Program-made: the position numbers and the translations under genes | Notes under the pieces: model-generated | The model's input: only the letters and a program-made list of their open reading frames with translations | What the model was told of the DNA's origin: nothing | Database searches by the model: none | In this document: piece after piece, positions 1 to 9,155 of the stretch | How positions within the stretch are numbered: position 1 is the first letter of the stretch | How the letters are laid out: each line of letters starts with the position of its first letter | Assembly: GCA_964353355.1 (NCBI GenBank) | Contig: CAYGVT010000133.1 | Coordinates: 1 to 64,000, forward strand | Direction of reading: 5' to 3' | Source: CAYGVT01 sp964353355 | GTDB lineage: Archaea > Thermoplasmatota > DTKX01 > GCA-020343715 | DNA: 64,000 nt

Positions 1-547
1 AGAGCCGCTGCTGCTGCCCGCCGGAGAGCGACATGGCGGAGTCGCCGAGACGGTCCTTGACCTCGTCCCAGATGGCGGCGTCCTTGAGCGAATCCGTCAC
101 GGTGCGCTCGAGCTCGCCCCTGTCCCGCATGCCCCCGATGCGCAGCCCGTAGGCGATGTTGTCGAAGATGGACTTCGGGAAGGGGTTGGGCTTCTGGAAG
201 ACCATGCCCACCTTGCGGCGCAGCGGGACGGGGTCGACATCGCTGGCCAGGATGTCGATCCCCTTCCAGCGGATGCTCCCGGTCGTTCGGCACCCGACAA
301 TCTCGTCGTTCATGCGGTTGAACGTGCGCAGCAGCGTCGTCTTGCCACAGCCGCTGGGCCCGATGAAGGCCGTCACGGCCCTATCGGCCACGTCCAGCGA
401 GGCGTGCTTGATGGCGTGGTTCGAGCCGTAGTGCACGTTCACGTCCCTGACCTCCAGGGCCGGGTTCCCCACGAGGCCGTCCCACACGACGCCGCTACCG
501 TTCGCGGTGCGTGCCGGGAGGCCCCTCGCGGCAGTGTCCGTGGACAT
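1..547 (-). CDS. pstB: Phosphate ABC transporter ATP-binding protein PstB (partial, C-terminus beyond window)
   Basis: This is the ATPase that powers high-affinity phosphate import from the cytoplasmic face of the PstSCAB transporter. The 182 visible residues hold a Walker A motif GPSGCGKTT at about residues 63-71, a Q-loop region [10 protein letters not shown] typical of PstB, and the ABC signature LSGGQQQRL, where the window ends. Walker B and the switch histidine lie outside. The ATG overlaps the stop of the upstream permease gene by one base (TGATG), so translation is probably coupled. A roughly 30-residue N-terminal extension precedes the usual PstB start. The family assignment is firm; only the missing C-terminus limits it. 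Confidence 0.95.
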   Translation of the reverse strand, partial: MSTDTAARGLPARTANGSGVVWDGLVGNPALEVRDVNVHYGSNHAIKHASLDVADRAVTAFIGPSGCGKTTLLRTFNRMNDEIVGCRTTGSIRWKGIDILASDVDPVPLRRKVGMVFQKPNPFPKSIFDNIAYGLRIGGMRDRGELERTVTDSLKDAAIWDEVKDRLGDSAMSLSGGQQQRL

Positions 548-2520
548 CACCAATCCCTCCTCTTCTCCGAGCGTATCCTGATGAATATCGCAAGCGCGTT
601 CATCGAGAGCAGTATCATGAGCAGCACCAAGATGGTGCTCGCGGCGAGGTCGTGGAACTCGGGCTTTGCCTGCTTGGTCCAGTAGAAAATGTGCATCGGC
701 AGCGCGGCGAAAGGGTCCATGACCCCGCTGGGGTTGACCTTGACGTAGGTGTTCGCGATGAACAGGATGGGCGCGGTCTCGCCGATGGCGCGCGACAAGG
801 CGAGGACGGAGCCCGTGAGGATGCCCGGCAGCGCGTTGGGCAGCACGTGGTGCCGCACCGTCTGCCACCGGGTCGCGCCCACCGACATCGCCGCCTCGCG
901 GAAGGTGAACGGCACGGACTTGAGCGACTCCTCGGTCGCGACGACGATTATCGGGAGCACCATGATCGCGAGCGTGAGCGCGCCCGCCAGGAGGCTGCGT
1001 CCGAGTCCGAGCATGGCCACGAACACGGCCGCGCCGACCAGGCCGAATACGATGCTGGGGACGCCCGCCAGGTTCTGGATGATGCGGCGCAGGAACCGCG
1101 TGTACCAGGTGTCGCGCGCGAACTCGTTGAGGTAGATGGCCGAGCCCACCCCGACGGGGATGGCGAGCACCACTGTGAGCCCCATCAGGTAGACGGAACC
1201 GAGGATGACCGGCAGGATGCCAGCCCTCTCCGGCCTCCAGTCGAGCGGCGAGGTCATGAAGTGCCAGCTGAGCGTGGGCAGTCCCTGCTCGAGCACGCTC
1301 CACATGAGGATGGCGAGGAACCCCACGGCGAACGCGAGGCAGCTCCCGACCATGACCACCCCGAGGCGCCCCCTGACGTACCTCCTCCTCAGCATCGCCT
1401 CCTCGCCAAGGCGTCGTCTGGGCACCATGGCGGAGGCGCGCGCGACCGCCCTGTCCAGGGGGGCGCGGGCCGCCCGCAGCGCCCTGGCCCTGCGCGTGCT
1501 GGAGCCCTTGGACCTTACGGACGAGCCCGTCTTGATGCGCTCGACCACCATGCCCGCTATCGAGTTGACGAGGAAGGTTATGAAGAAGAGCGTGAGGCCA
1601 ACGGCGAAGGCCGAGTCCGCGCCGATTCCTGGAGGGATGTCGCCCGTCGCGGTCTGAGCGATGAACGATGTCATCGTCATGACCTCGCTCAGGGGGTTGA
1701 GCGTCAAGACCGGTATGGAGCCCGCAACGAGGGTCACGACCATGGTCTCGCCGAGGGCGCGGCCGAGGCCCAGGATGAGCGACGCCATGATGCCCGACGA
1801 CGCGGCGGGCATGACCACCCGAGTCGCCGTCTCCCACTTGGTCGCGCCCATGGCGAGGCTCGCCTCGCGCAGGTGCATCGGCACGGCCTTCATCGCGTCG
1901 TCCGAGATGGACACGATTATCGGGAGGACCATGATCGCCATGACGATGATTGCCGAGATGGCGTTGAAGTAGGTCGCCCCGAGGTTCGCCTGGAAGAACG
2001 GGCTGATGATGAGGATCGCGAAGAAACCGTAGACCACTGAGGGGATGCCCGCCAGGACCTCGACGACGGGCTTGAGCACGGTGCGCATGCGCGGGCTGGC
2101 GAACTCCGCCATGTAGATGGCCGAGCCGATGCCCAGGGGCGCCGCGATGAGCAGCGTGCCCCCCGCGATGAGCAGCGTGCCGGCAGCCAGGGGGAGCAGC
2201 CCGAAGCTGGGCTCGAGGCCGCTCGGCTGCCACCGTGTGCCGGTCAGGAAGCCCCACAGGGTCACACGGTCGTCCGCGAAGAACCCCCACGAACCGTCGA
2301 CGAGGGTCCAGAGGATCACACCGCTGATGACAACCGCGAAGCTCGCGGAGGCGAACAGGGCCCAGACGATGAGCCGCTCGCCCGGCCGCAGCCTCCTCCG
2401 GAAGGGGTTGCCCTCGTCATGGCTCAGGGACGGCAGCCAATGGAGGGGCCTTACCAATGCATCGCCTTCCGGAGGGGGGCACCGGGGCCTGGGACCTCGC
2501 TCAGGACCCCAGCCTCGCAA
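547..2520 (-). CDS. Fused phosphate ABC transporter permease PstC-PstA
   Basis: A single 657-residue frame contains both permease subunits of the Pst importer, which are normally separate proteins of about 300 residues each. The first half (about residues 45-340) is PstC-like and the second (about 385-650) is PstA-like. Each has the binding-protein-dependent permease pattern, seen as two EAA-type loops, [15 protein letters not shown] and [15 protein letters not shown]. An Arg/Ser-rich linker of about 45 residues joins them. The frame is open throughout with no sign of a frameshift. The first ATG overlaps the end of pstS by 20 bases; a TTG at 2457 preceded by GGAAGG is a plausible alternative start. 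The gene lies between pstS and pstB in one operon. Confidence 0.9.
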   Translation of the reverse strand: MRGWGPERGPRPRCPPPEGDALVRPLHWLPSLSHDEGNPFRRRLRPGERLIVWALFASASFAVVISGVILWTLVDGSWGFFADDRVTLWGFLTGTRWQPSGLEPSFGLLPLAAGTLLIAGGTLLIAAPLGIGSAIYMAEFASPRMRTVLKPVVEVLAGIPSVVYGFFAILIISPFFQANLGATYFNAISAIIVMAIMVLPIIVSISDDAMKAVPMHLREASLAMGATKWETATRVVMPAASSGIMASLILGLGRALGETMVVTLVAGSIPVLTLNPLSEVMTMTSFIAQTATGDIPPGIGADSAFAVGLTLFFITFLVNSIAGMVVERIKTGSSVRSKGSSTRRARALRAARAPLDRAVARASAMVPRRRLGEEAMLRRRYVRGRLGVVMVGSCLAFAVGFLAILMWSVLEQGLPTLSWHFMTSPLDWRPERAGILPVILGSVYLMGLTVVLAIPVGVGSAIYLNEFARDTWYTRFLRRIIQNLAGVPSIVFGLVGAAVFVAMLGLGRSLLAGALTLAIMVLPIIVVATEESLKSVPFTFREAAMSVGATRWQTVRHHVLPNALPGILTGSVLALSRAIGETAPILFIANTYVKVNPSGVMDPFAALPMHIFYWTKQAKPEFHDLAASTILVLLMILLSMNALAIFIRIRSEKRRDW

Positions 2521-3526
2521 GCTGCGCCGTCACGATCGTCGCGTCCACGAGAGATAGCCTCACGTAGCCCACCTGGGGCACTATCGACTGTCCCTCCTCG
2601 CTGAGGATGTACTTCAGGTATTCACGGATGGCCTTCCCCGTCTCCGAGTCCATGGACGGGATGCCGTCCGTGTAGATGTGAAGGGGACGGGCCATCGGGT
2701 ACGTCGCCACGTTCGCGAAGGACGGCTCCACACCAGCGCTGCCCGTCCTCGAGAGCGCGACCGCGTTCACGGCGCCCGGGTTCTCGATGAAGTAGGCGAA
2801 GCCGAAGTAACCGATAGCGTACTTGTCCGACTTGATGGCGTTCAGGATGACGTTGTCGTCGGCCGACGGGTGGTAGACGCCGTCACCGTGCTCGAGGCGG
2901 CTCTTCGCGACCTGGGTCGGCTTGCCCCAGTCCTTGATGATTGATTCGAAGAAGTAGTCGTACGTGCCGGACGCCTCGTCGGGCGCGTATATGGATATCT
3001 TCTCGTGGGGGGCGCCGGTCAGGCCAGGGACCTCGTCCCAGTAGACGGCGGGGGAGGCGTTGGTGAATATCTTGAAAAGCTGAGTGTAGTTCAGCGTCGG
3101 CGCCCACGTGTTGTCCTTGTGGACGACGACGGCGAGCACGTCGTAGGCCACGACCCACTTCTCGGGCCTGACGCCGCTCGGCGCGGGCCCCGTCACGGTC
3201 CCGTCGGCCTTCACCAGGCTCTTGTCGCCGCTGACGGCCTCGTAGTCGGAGCCCTTGAGCAGGCGGCTCGCGTCGCCGAGGTCCGCCCTCTTCTCGAGGA
3301 GCTCCTTGATGCCGTGGCTCGAGCCACCGCCGGACACGGCGATGTCAGCGCCGTCGAACTCCTGTGCCCAGGCCTCTGCCAGGGGCAGCACAGTGCTCGA
3401 CCCGGTCTGGACCAGGGAGACCTTGTCCTTGCCCCCGTCACCTATGCATCCCGCGAACGCGGATGCCAGTAGGACCACCAGCACCGCAGCGGCGAACGTT
3501 CCGTTCCCAAGTTCCTTCATTTCCAT
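2501..3526 (-). CDS. pstS: Phosphate-binding lipoprotein PstS
   Basis: This extracytoplasmic receptor delivers phosphate to the fused PstCA permease. The 341-residue protein starts with a short charged stretch, a hydrophobic segment and a lipobox-like AFAGC (Cys about residue 27), so it is probably lipid-anchored. Phosphate-site motifs of the PBP-like family are visible: TGSSTVLPLAEAW near the N-terminus, SGGGSSHGIKEL, and DEASGTYDYFFE. Two in-frame ATGs six bases apart (3526 and 3520) are both possible; GGTGA lies just upstream. It is the first gene of the operon and follows an AT-rich promoter region. Confidence 0.93.
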   Translation of the reverse strand: MEMKELGNGTFAAAVLVVLLASAFAGCIGDGGKDKVSLVQTGSSTVLPLAEAWAQEFDGADIAVSGGGSSHGIKELLEKRADLGDASRLLKGSDYEAVSGDKSLVKADGTVTGPAPSGVRPEKWVVAYDVLAVVVHKDNTWAPTLNYTQLFKIFTNASPAVYWDEVPGLTGAPHEKISIYAPDEASGTYDYFFESIIKDWGKPTQVAKSRLEHGDGVYHPSADDNVILNAIKSDKYAIGYFGFAYFIENPGAVNAVALSRTGSAGVEPSFANVATYPMARPLHIYTDGIPSMDSETGKAIREYLKYILSEEGQSIVPQVGYVRLSLVDATIVTAQLARLGS

Positions 3527-3558
3527 TTCGTCACCTGTACCTGCTAATCCATCGGTTG

Positions 3559-3568
3559 GATATATATC
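3559..3568 (-). promoter_or_regulatory. TATA-box region of the pst operon
   Basis: On the minus strand GATATATATC lies about 33-42 bases upstream of the pstS ATG, which would place the transcript start about 10 bases before the start codon. A second TATA-like stretch, TTTATAAA, lies at 3593-3600. The 3545-3625 segment is strikingly AT-rich against its surroundings. No phosphate-responsive operator could be recognised. Confidence 0.5.
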
Positions 3569-3863
3569 TTATCAGAATAGAATATATTTGTGTTTATAAA
3601 CTATATAGTAATATAGTATCTATATCTCCCTCGCGGTCCGCCGAGGGAGAGGCCTGTGCTGGGACGGGATGCACGAGTGCCGCCGCAGCCCGCTCCAAGG
3701 CCCAACAGGGGCCGACATCCGCTGAGGGAGATGGGTACTATCCCTGCCGATTGCCGAGCCGATCGCGCACCGCAACGCCGGGACGGGCGATGACTCGTCC
3801 GGCCCCGGGGCGTGGTCACACCCCAAAAGGGTCGGGCATCTGGAGGTGTCTGTTAGGGATAGG
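3569..3863. other. Intergenic region between divergent pst operon and zinc-ribbon gene
   Basis: The gap between the pstS start and the gene at 3932 is about 400 bases. The pst promoter lies at its left side. Next comes a strong inverted repeat at 3625-3650 (arms TCTCCCTCG and CGAGGGAGA, with an inner CGG/CCG pair), which could fold into a long hairpin on either strand. From 3650 to 3860 the sequence is GC-rich and holds no convincing coding frame. A structured leader or small RNA is possible but nothing recognisable is present. Confidence 0.4.
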
Positions 3864-3870
3864 TATTTAA
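3864..3870 (+). promoter_or_regulatory. TATA box upstream of the zinc-ribbon/PKD gene pair
   Basis: TATTTAA, followed by the ATG at 3932, predicts a transcript start near 3893 and a leader of about 40 bases. A purine-rich GGGGGAG lies eight bases before the ATG and can serve as the ribosome binding site. Confidence 0.5.
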
Positions 3871-3931
3871 GGATTCGCTCCCCTATTCTGCCTGCCTCTC
3901 GTCAGAGGCATAAGACCGGGGGAGCAATAGC

Positions 3932-4570
3932 ATGTACGGCACGTCGAGTCAGAGCGATAGCGCAGCGGCAGAGCCACCGCGGTGCCCAGCGTGCGGCGGC
4001 CGGACCTACTTCATGGACCCTGAGCAGGCCGTCATCACCTGCTACGACTGCGGCAGGTACTTCAGGAGGAAGAAGCCAGGGGCGGAGGCGCCGCCAGCGC
4101 CGCCACAGCCGCCCGCCGCACACGTGGAGCACGCCCCGCCCCAGAGGCCGACGCCACCGCCGGCCCCGAAGGCATACGCCAAGGCTCCAGTCATCCCACC
4201 ACCGCCCCCGCCGCCACCGCCGCCACCGCCCCCGCCCCCGATGCCCCCACCACCGCCCCCACCGCCGGAGCCCGCGGCAGAGGTCGCGCCCACTGGCTTC
4301 GAGATGGAGGCTGCCCAGGAGAGCAGGCACGCACCCAGCTATGAGGCGGAGCTCTACAAGCATCCATCACCCGAGGCCGGTGCAGGGGCCGAGGGACTGA
4401 TGGCATGCTCGATCTGCGGGTTCCCGATGGAGACCGAGTGGCGCATCTGCCCGAACTGCGTTACCCGTTACGAGACCAAGTGCCGCACATGCGGCAAGAC
4501 GCTCCAGCCCTGGTGGCTCATCTGCCCCTGGTGCGAGACGCGAAGACCGATAGAACAGCACGTCAAGTGA
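3932..4570 (+). CDS. Zinc-ribbon protein with long polyproline linker
   Basis: A 212-residue soluble protein of unknown function. The N-terminal zinc ribbon has CPAC and CYDC pairs (about residues 18-40). A central linker of about 100 residues is rich in proline and contains near-uninterrupted proline runs. The C-terminus carries four further Cys pairs (CSIC, CPNC, CRTC, CPWC), the pattern of an archaeal double zinc ribbon. There is no signal peptide or membrane segment. The linker contains PAPKAY and TGFEMEA, which recur in the cytoplasmic tail of the next protein. The gene ends 19 bases before the PKD protein gene, so they probably share a transcript. An adaptor or scaffold role is inference only. 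Confidence 0.7.
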   Translation: MYGTSSQSDSAAAEPPRCPACGGRTYFMDPEQAVITCYDCGRYFRRKKPGAEAPPAPPQPPAAHVEHAPPQRPTPPPAPKAYAKAPVIPPPPPPPPPPPPPPPMPPPPPPPPEPAAEVAPTGFEMEAAQESRHAPSYEAELYKHPSPEAGAGAEGLMACSICGFPMETEWRICPNCVTRYETKCRTCGKTLQPWWLICPWCETRRPIEQHVK

Positions 4571-4573
4571 TGC

Positions 4574-4581
4574 AAAGGAGG
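4574..4581 (+). promoter_or_regulatory. Strong Shine-Dalgarno for the PKD surface protein
   Basis: AAAGGAGG lies eight bases before the ATG at 4590. It fixes the start codon and indicates leadered, efficient translation of the second gene of the pair. Confidence 0.75.
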
Positions 4582-4589
4582 TCGTCCCA

Positions 4590-7500
4590 ATGCGATTCTA
4601 TATAGTGGACAGTGTCACTCGAGACCATGCCAGACCACGCCCGTCACGCCCGGCCTTGATTGTGCTCGTGTCTATGGCGCTCCTCGGGGTGGCCATGGCC
4701 GCGCCCGCAGTGACCGACATCGGCCCATGGGCCTGGACCGATGGCACGGATGGCTCGTCCCCGGCCACCTTCGACGACCTGGTCGGCGTCGGCGGCGGCA
4801 TGTGGGTGATGGGCGTGCCGGACGCCTACTTGCACATCGGCGCGCTGCTCCTCTCGTCGAACATGGAAGGCACGGTCAACCTGACCGCAGACGTGTTCAA
4901 CATGGGCAACGACACCGCGAACGGCTACAGCGTCGCGTTCTACGACGGCGTGCCCGGCTCCGGGGGCTCCCTCATCGGCAGCGTCTCCGTCCCGAGCCTG
5001 GCGGCCGGCGGGCGCGCCACGGTTTCGACATCATGGTCCGCCTCCGCGGGGCGGCACACGCTCCACGTCAGGCTCGAGGGCGTGGATTCGAGCGACCCCA
5101 CTGGTAACAATTACGTCGAGCGTACCGTCTACATCCTCGCGAACGTGGTCGCGGTCGCGGGCCCCGACAAGGTCTCGGACCCGGACGCCAGCGTCACCTT
5201 CAACGGCTCCTCCTCCTACGCGGTCGGCTCGACCATCTCCAACTACACCTGGGTCTTCAGCGACAGCACCACCTCCTACGGTGCGGTCGTCACGCACTCC
5301 TTCGCCAACTCCGGCTCCACGTACATGACCTACACGGCCACGCTGACCGTGCGGGACGCCTCGAGCCGCACCGCGAACGACGTGGCGAAGGTCTACGTCA
5401 ACGCGGCCTCGGCGACGAAGCCCACGGCGGACGCAGGCACGGCCCCGTCGCCGAAGGCGACCGTGAGCGCCCAGTTCAACGGCTCGATGTCGCAGGGCAA
5501 CATCGTCGACTACATCTGGGACTTCGGGGACGGCACGCCGGCTAGCGTCATGTCGCCCTCGCACGCGTTCCCGGACGAGGGCACGTTCATCGTCTCCCTC
5601 GTGGTCATCAACAACGTCTCCGCGGCCGATGTTGACACGCTCACGGTCAACGTGGCGAACAACGCGCCGAACGTCGAGCCCATCGCCGACATGACCACCG
5701 ACATCGGCGTCGCCATGTCCTTCCTCGTCCTCGCGTACGACGTGGACGGCTACATAGCCTCCTACAAGTGGGACTTCGCGGACGGGGGCACTGCCACCAC
5801 GCGATCCGCCTCGCACACGTGGATGAGGGACGGTCCCCAGAGGGTCTCTTACAACGTCACCGACGATGACGGGGCCTGGGTGCGCAAGACGCTCTGGGTC
5901 AACGTGACCAACGTCGAGCCCAAGGCCTCCTTCACGGTGAACCCCCCGACCCCCAACGAGGGCGTGAGCGTCCGCGTGGACGCATCCGGCTCTATCGAGC
6001 CCGGCAACGACATCGTGCTCTACGAGTGGGACTGGAACGGCGACGGCACCTGGGACAACTCCTCGGCCACGCCCGTCTTCAACTACGTCTACTACAGGCC
6101 AGGAGCCTACAACCTGACGCTGCGAGTGACGGACGGCGAGGGCAGCAAGAACACGACCTTCAAGCGCATCACGGTCAACAATGTCGTGCCGACGGCGAGC
6201 CTCGTTGTCACGCCCACCAGCCCGCAGATGGAGGGTGTCGAGTTCACCTTCAACGCCAGCGGGTCGAGAGAGCCCGGCATGAACATCACCAGCTACGAGT
6301 ACGACTGGACCACCGACGGGGTCTATGACCTTATCGTGACACAGCCCATCATCACCTACACCTTCACCAAACCCACATCCGGTACTTACACCCAGTTACG
6401 CATGCGCGTCAGGGACGAGGACAACACGACCGGCCAGGCGAGCTTCTACTACCGCATCACCAACACTCCGCCCCTCGTCAACGATTCGGTGACGAACGGC
6501 ATCGAGGACGAGCAGATCACCATCTACGTCGACGCGTTCGAACCTGGTAACAACCTCAAGCAGTTCAGGTGGGACTTCGACGACAATGGCGTCATGGACG
6601 AGAGCACCGACGTCCCGTACGTCAACCACACCTTCTGGAGGTCTGGACAGGTGCGGGTCTGGGTGAACGTCACGGACGAGGACAACACCTGGGGCGCGGG
6701 CTACGTCAGGGTGAACCTCACCGACGTGCAGCCCGTCCCGAGGGTCCCGGACGACGTGGCCGTCGAGGGCGTGGCGAAGGCATTCACGGTCTCCTTGCTC
6801 GGGAACGAGAAGAACATAACTGGCTACGATTTCGACCTCGACAACGATGGCACCTACGACGTCCACAGCGCCACGGCGACAGCGATGCTCAACTTCACCA
6901 AGGTCGGCGGCGACGTGAACCCGATCCGGTGCCGCGTGCGCGCGGTCGATGCCGAGGGCTCCGAGGGCTACTGGATGTTCAAGGTGGTCGTGGCGGACAC
7001 GCCGCCCACGGTCTCGGCCACGAGCCTGTACATCGGCGCCGAGGGCGACCCCCTGCGCATCGACGTGAGGGGCTACGAGCCAGGCATGGACATCACGATG
7101 TACATCTGGGACTGGGACTCCAACGGCGTCGGGGACGAGGAGACGGTTGTGCCGTACGCCACCTACACCTTCGACAAGCCTGGCGTCAAGCACTTCCGCG
7201 TGACGGTGAAGGACGTCGACAACTCGACGGGGATGGCGGACCTCAGGGCCATCATCATGAACACCATCCCCTCTGCCGTCATAAAGCAGCCCAAGGACCC
7301 CTTGGAGGGCGAGACGATCACCCTCGACGCCACGGACTCCGCCGAGCCAGGCGACGACATCCTCGCCTACATGTGGGACTTCGACGACAACCTCGGGAAC
7401 GGATGGGACCTGGAGACCGACAAGCCCGTCGTCGACCACGCGTGGGATTCGCCGGGCTCCTTCGTCATCAGGCTGCGCGTCGTGGACGAGGACGGCAGCT

Positions 7501-8960
7501 TCGGCGAGGACCGGCTCTCCATCAAAGTCACGGACGTCGCGCCAATAGCCAGGCTCACCGTCACGGTGAGCCCGGAGGACGAGGCCAGCGTGCTCGACGG
7601 CTCGCTCTCCTACGACCCCGGTGGCCTTGATGCTTACATGTGGACGGTCTCCTCACCGGGCGTGACCTTCACCGCAACCACAGAGGGGCCCTTGCAGTAC
7701 TACGCGTTCGACAGGCACGTCGAGTACACCGTCGGGCTCACCGTGCTCGACGGCGACGAGGGGAAGACGGCAGAGGTGTCGGTCACCGTGCCCATCAGCT
7801 CCATCAGGACGGTCCCGCCGGTCGTCGAGTGGACGCTGCCCGTCGACCCCATCGAGGGCCAGATGGCGGCGTTCTCGGCCCGAGCGACTGACCCGTTCCC
7901 GCAGGGCACTTCGATCACGCAGGCCATCGACTACAGGTGGGACTTCGGCGACGGCTCCGCGGTCGGCACCGGCTCCGCGGTCGCCCACTCCTTCGTTGCG
8001 CGCACATCCCCATACCTCATCAAGCTCACGGTAAGGGACGAGGACGACGACACGACCGAGCTGTGGACCAACCTCACGGTCGGCAACCTGGCGCCCGTCG
8101 TGTCACCGGTACCGCCCATCTTGGTCAGGACTGGCGACAAGGGCGAGACGACGGTGACGGCCACGGACATCACCCCTGGCGGGCTCACGCTGCACCTTGC
8201 CGAGGGCTCGCCAGCATGGGCCTCAATCGAGGGCATGAAGCTCGTGGTGAAGCCCGGAAAGGACATCGAGGCCGGTACCTACCTGGTCACCCTCCGGGTC
8301 CGCGACGACCTCGATACGGAGACGGAGGTCCTGGCAGCCGTCCTGGTGACGAAGGAGGTCAAGACGGTGGCGGTCACCTGGAACGACCTGCTCCTGGCCA
8401 TGGTGCTGGTGCTGGTCATCTCCATCGTGGTGGTGCTTCTGGTCGCGAGGCGGCGCGCTCCCCCGGCCGCCGCGACCGAGGCCCCGCCCCTGAGGACGGA
8501 GCCGACCCCGGCCCCCTACGAGATGGAGCCTCCACGCATGCGACGCGACCTCCAGTCTGGGTCGTACAGGGTCGAGCCCGAGCGCGTCGCCGTCGAGATG
8601 GAGGCCCAGGAGGCACTCGCGCACGAGCCGACGCCCGCAGAGATGTACCCCCCGCCATCGTACGCGGTGGCCAAGCCCCCGGAGACGACCGGCTTCGAGT
8701 TCGAGGAGGAGATCGAGGAGGTCCCGGAGACCCCTGCGCCGAAGGCGTACGTCCCGCCCCCGCCTCCCAAGCCTCCTCCCACCCCGCCACCTCGTCAATC
8801 CGCCCCTGCCAGGCCTGCGCAGCCACCACAGCAGGGCGCTGCTAGGCCGGCACAGCCGGCGCAGCGACCACCGCAGGCCAAGGCCCCGCCACCGGGGACC
8901 GCCCAGGCCACGCAGCAACCGGCCCAGAAGCGATACAGGGGAGCGGGTCCCCCCAGGTAG
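4590..8960 (+). CDS. Giant multi-PKD surface protein with cytoplasmic proline-rich tail
   Basis: A 1456-residue exported protein. Residues about 20-40 form a signal sequence. A CARDB-like segment follows (about 65-185), then around ten tandem PKD/Ig-type domains, recognisable from repeated signatures such as YIWDFGDGTPA, YEWDWNGDGTWDN and YRWDFGDGSAV. One transmembrane helix lies at about 1265-1287, followed by an RRR stop-transfer and a cytoplasmic tail of about 170 residues rich in Pro, Ala and Gln. The long PKD stalk suggests a cell-surface or adhesive role. The tail contains TGFEFEEE and PAPKAYVPPPPP, echoing the upstream zinc-ribbon protein. The domain families are clear; ligand and exact role are unknown. 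Confidence 0.85.
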   Translation: MRFYIVDSVTRDHARPRPSRPALIVLVSMALLGVAMAAPAVTDIGPWAWTDGTDGSSPATFDDLVGVGGGMWVMGVPDAYLHIGALLLSSNMEGTVNLTADVFNMGNDTANGYSVAFYDGVPGSGGSLIGSVSVPSLAAGGRATVSTSWSASAGRHTLHVRLEGVDSSDPTGNNYVERTVYILANVVAVAGPDKVSDPDASVTFNGSSSYAVGSTISNYTWVFSDSTTSYGAVVTHSFANSGSTYMTYTATLTVRDASSRTANDVAKVYVNAASATKPTADAGTAPSPKATVSAQFNGSMSQGNIVDYIWDFGDGTPASVMSPSHAFPDEGTFIVSLVVINNVSAADVDTLTVNVANNAPNVEPIADMTTDIGVAMSFLVLAYDVDGYIASYKWDFADGGTATTRSASHTWMRDGPQRVSYNVTDDDGAWVRKTLWVNVTNVEPKASFTVNPPTPNEGVSVRVDASGSIEPGNDIVLYEWDWNGDGTWDNSSATPVFNYVYYRPGAYNLTLRVTDGEGSKNTTFKRITVNNVVPTASLVVTPTSPQMEGVEFTFNASGSREPGMNITSYEYDWTTDGVYDLIVTQPIITYTFTKPTSGTYTQLRMRVRDEDNTTGQASFYYRITNTPPLVNDSVTNGIEDEQITIYVDAFEPGNNLKQFRWDFDDNGVMDESTDVPYVNHTFWRSGQVRVWVNVTDEDNTWGAGYVRVNLTDVQPVPRVPDDVAVEGVAKAFTVSLLGNEKNITGYDFDLDNDGTYDVHSATATAMLNFTKVGGDVNPIRCRVRAVDAEGSEGYWMFKVVVADTPPTVSATSLYIGAEGDPLRIDVRGYEPGMDITMYIWDWDSNGVGDEETVVPYATYTFDKPGVKHFRVTVKDVDNSTGMADLRAIIMNTIPSAVIKQPKDPLEGETITLDATDSAEPGDDILAYMWDFDDNLGNGWDLETDKPVVDHAWDSPGSFVIRLRVVDEDGSFGEDRLSIKVTDVAPIARLTVTVSPEDEASVLDGSLSYDPGGLDAYMWTVSSPGVTFTATTEGPLQYYAFDRHVEYTVGLTVLDGDEGKTAEVSVTVPISSIRTVPPVVEWTLPVDPIEGQMAAFSARATDPFPQGTSITQAIDYRWDFGDGSAVGTGSAVAHSFVARTSPYLIKLTVRDEDDDTTELWTNLTVGNLAPVVSPVPPILVRTGDKGETTVTATDITPGGLTLHLAEGSPAWASIEGMKLVVKPGKDIEAGTYLVTLRVRDDLDTETEVLAAVLVTKEVKTVAVTWNDLLLAMVLVLVISIVVVLLVARRRAPPAAATEAPPLRTEPTPAPYEMEPPRMRRDLQSGSYRVEPERVAVEMEAQEALAHEPTPAEMYPPPSYAVAKPPETTGFEFEEEIEEVPETPAPKAYVPPPPPKPPPTPPPRQSAPARPAQPPQQGAARPAQPAQRPPQAKAPPPGTAQATQQPAQKRYRGAGPPR

Positions 8961-9155
8961 GCCCATAGCGGCGGGGATACGTTTGCAACGACCGTGACCA
9001 GGTAGGCCCCCGTCAGCGGACGGACCATGGGCCCGGGAGCCGTCAACCCTGGCAAGCTCGCACTGGAAGTACAGGGCAGAGATTACACAGGCGCGGTCCT
9101 CGTGGGATTGCGGTACCTCCAGGCGACGGGCAGCCAGATACTGGCCCCTCGCCGA

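Noticed and set aside
511..2040. A 509-codon open frame antisense to the PstCA permease
   Set aside because: It has a charged, motif-free translation opposite a clear membrane transporter gene.
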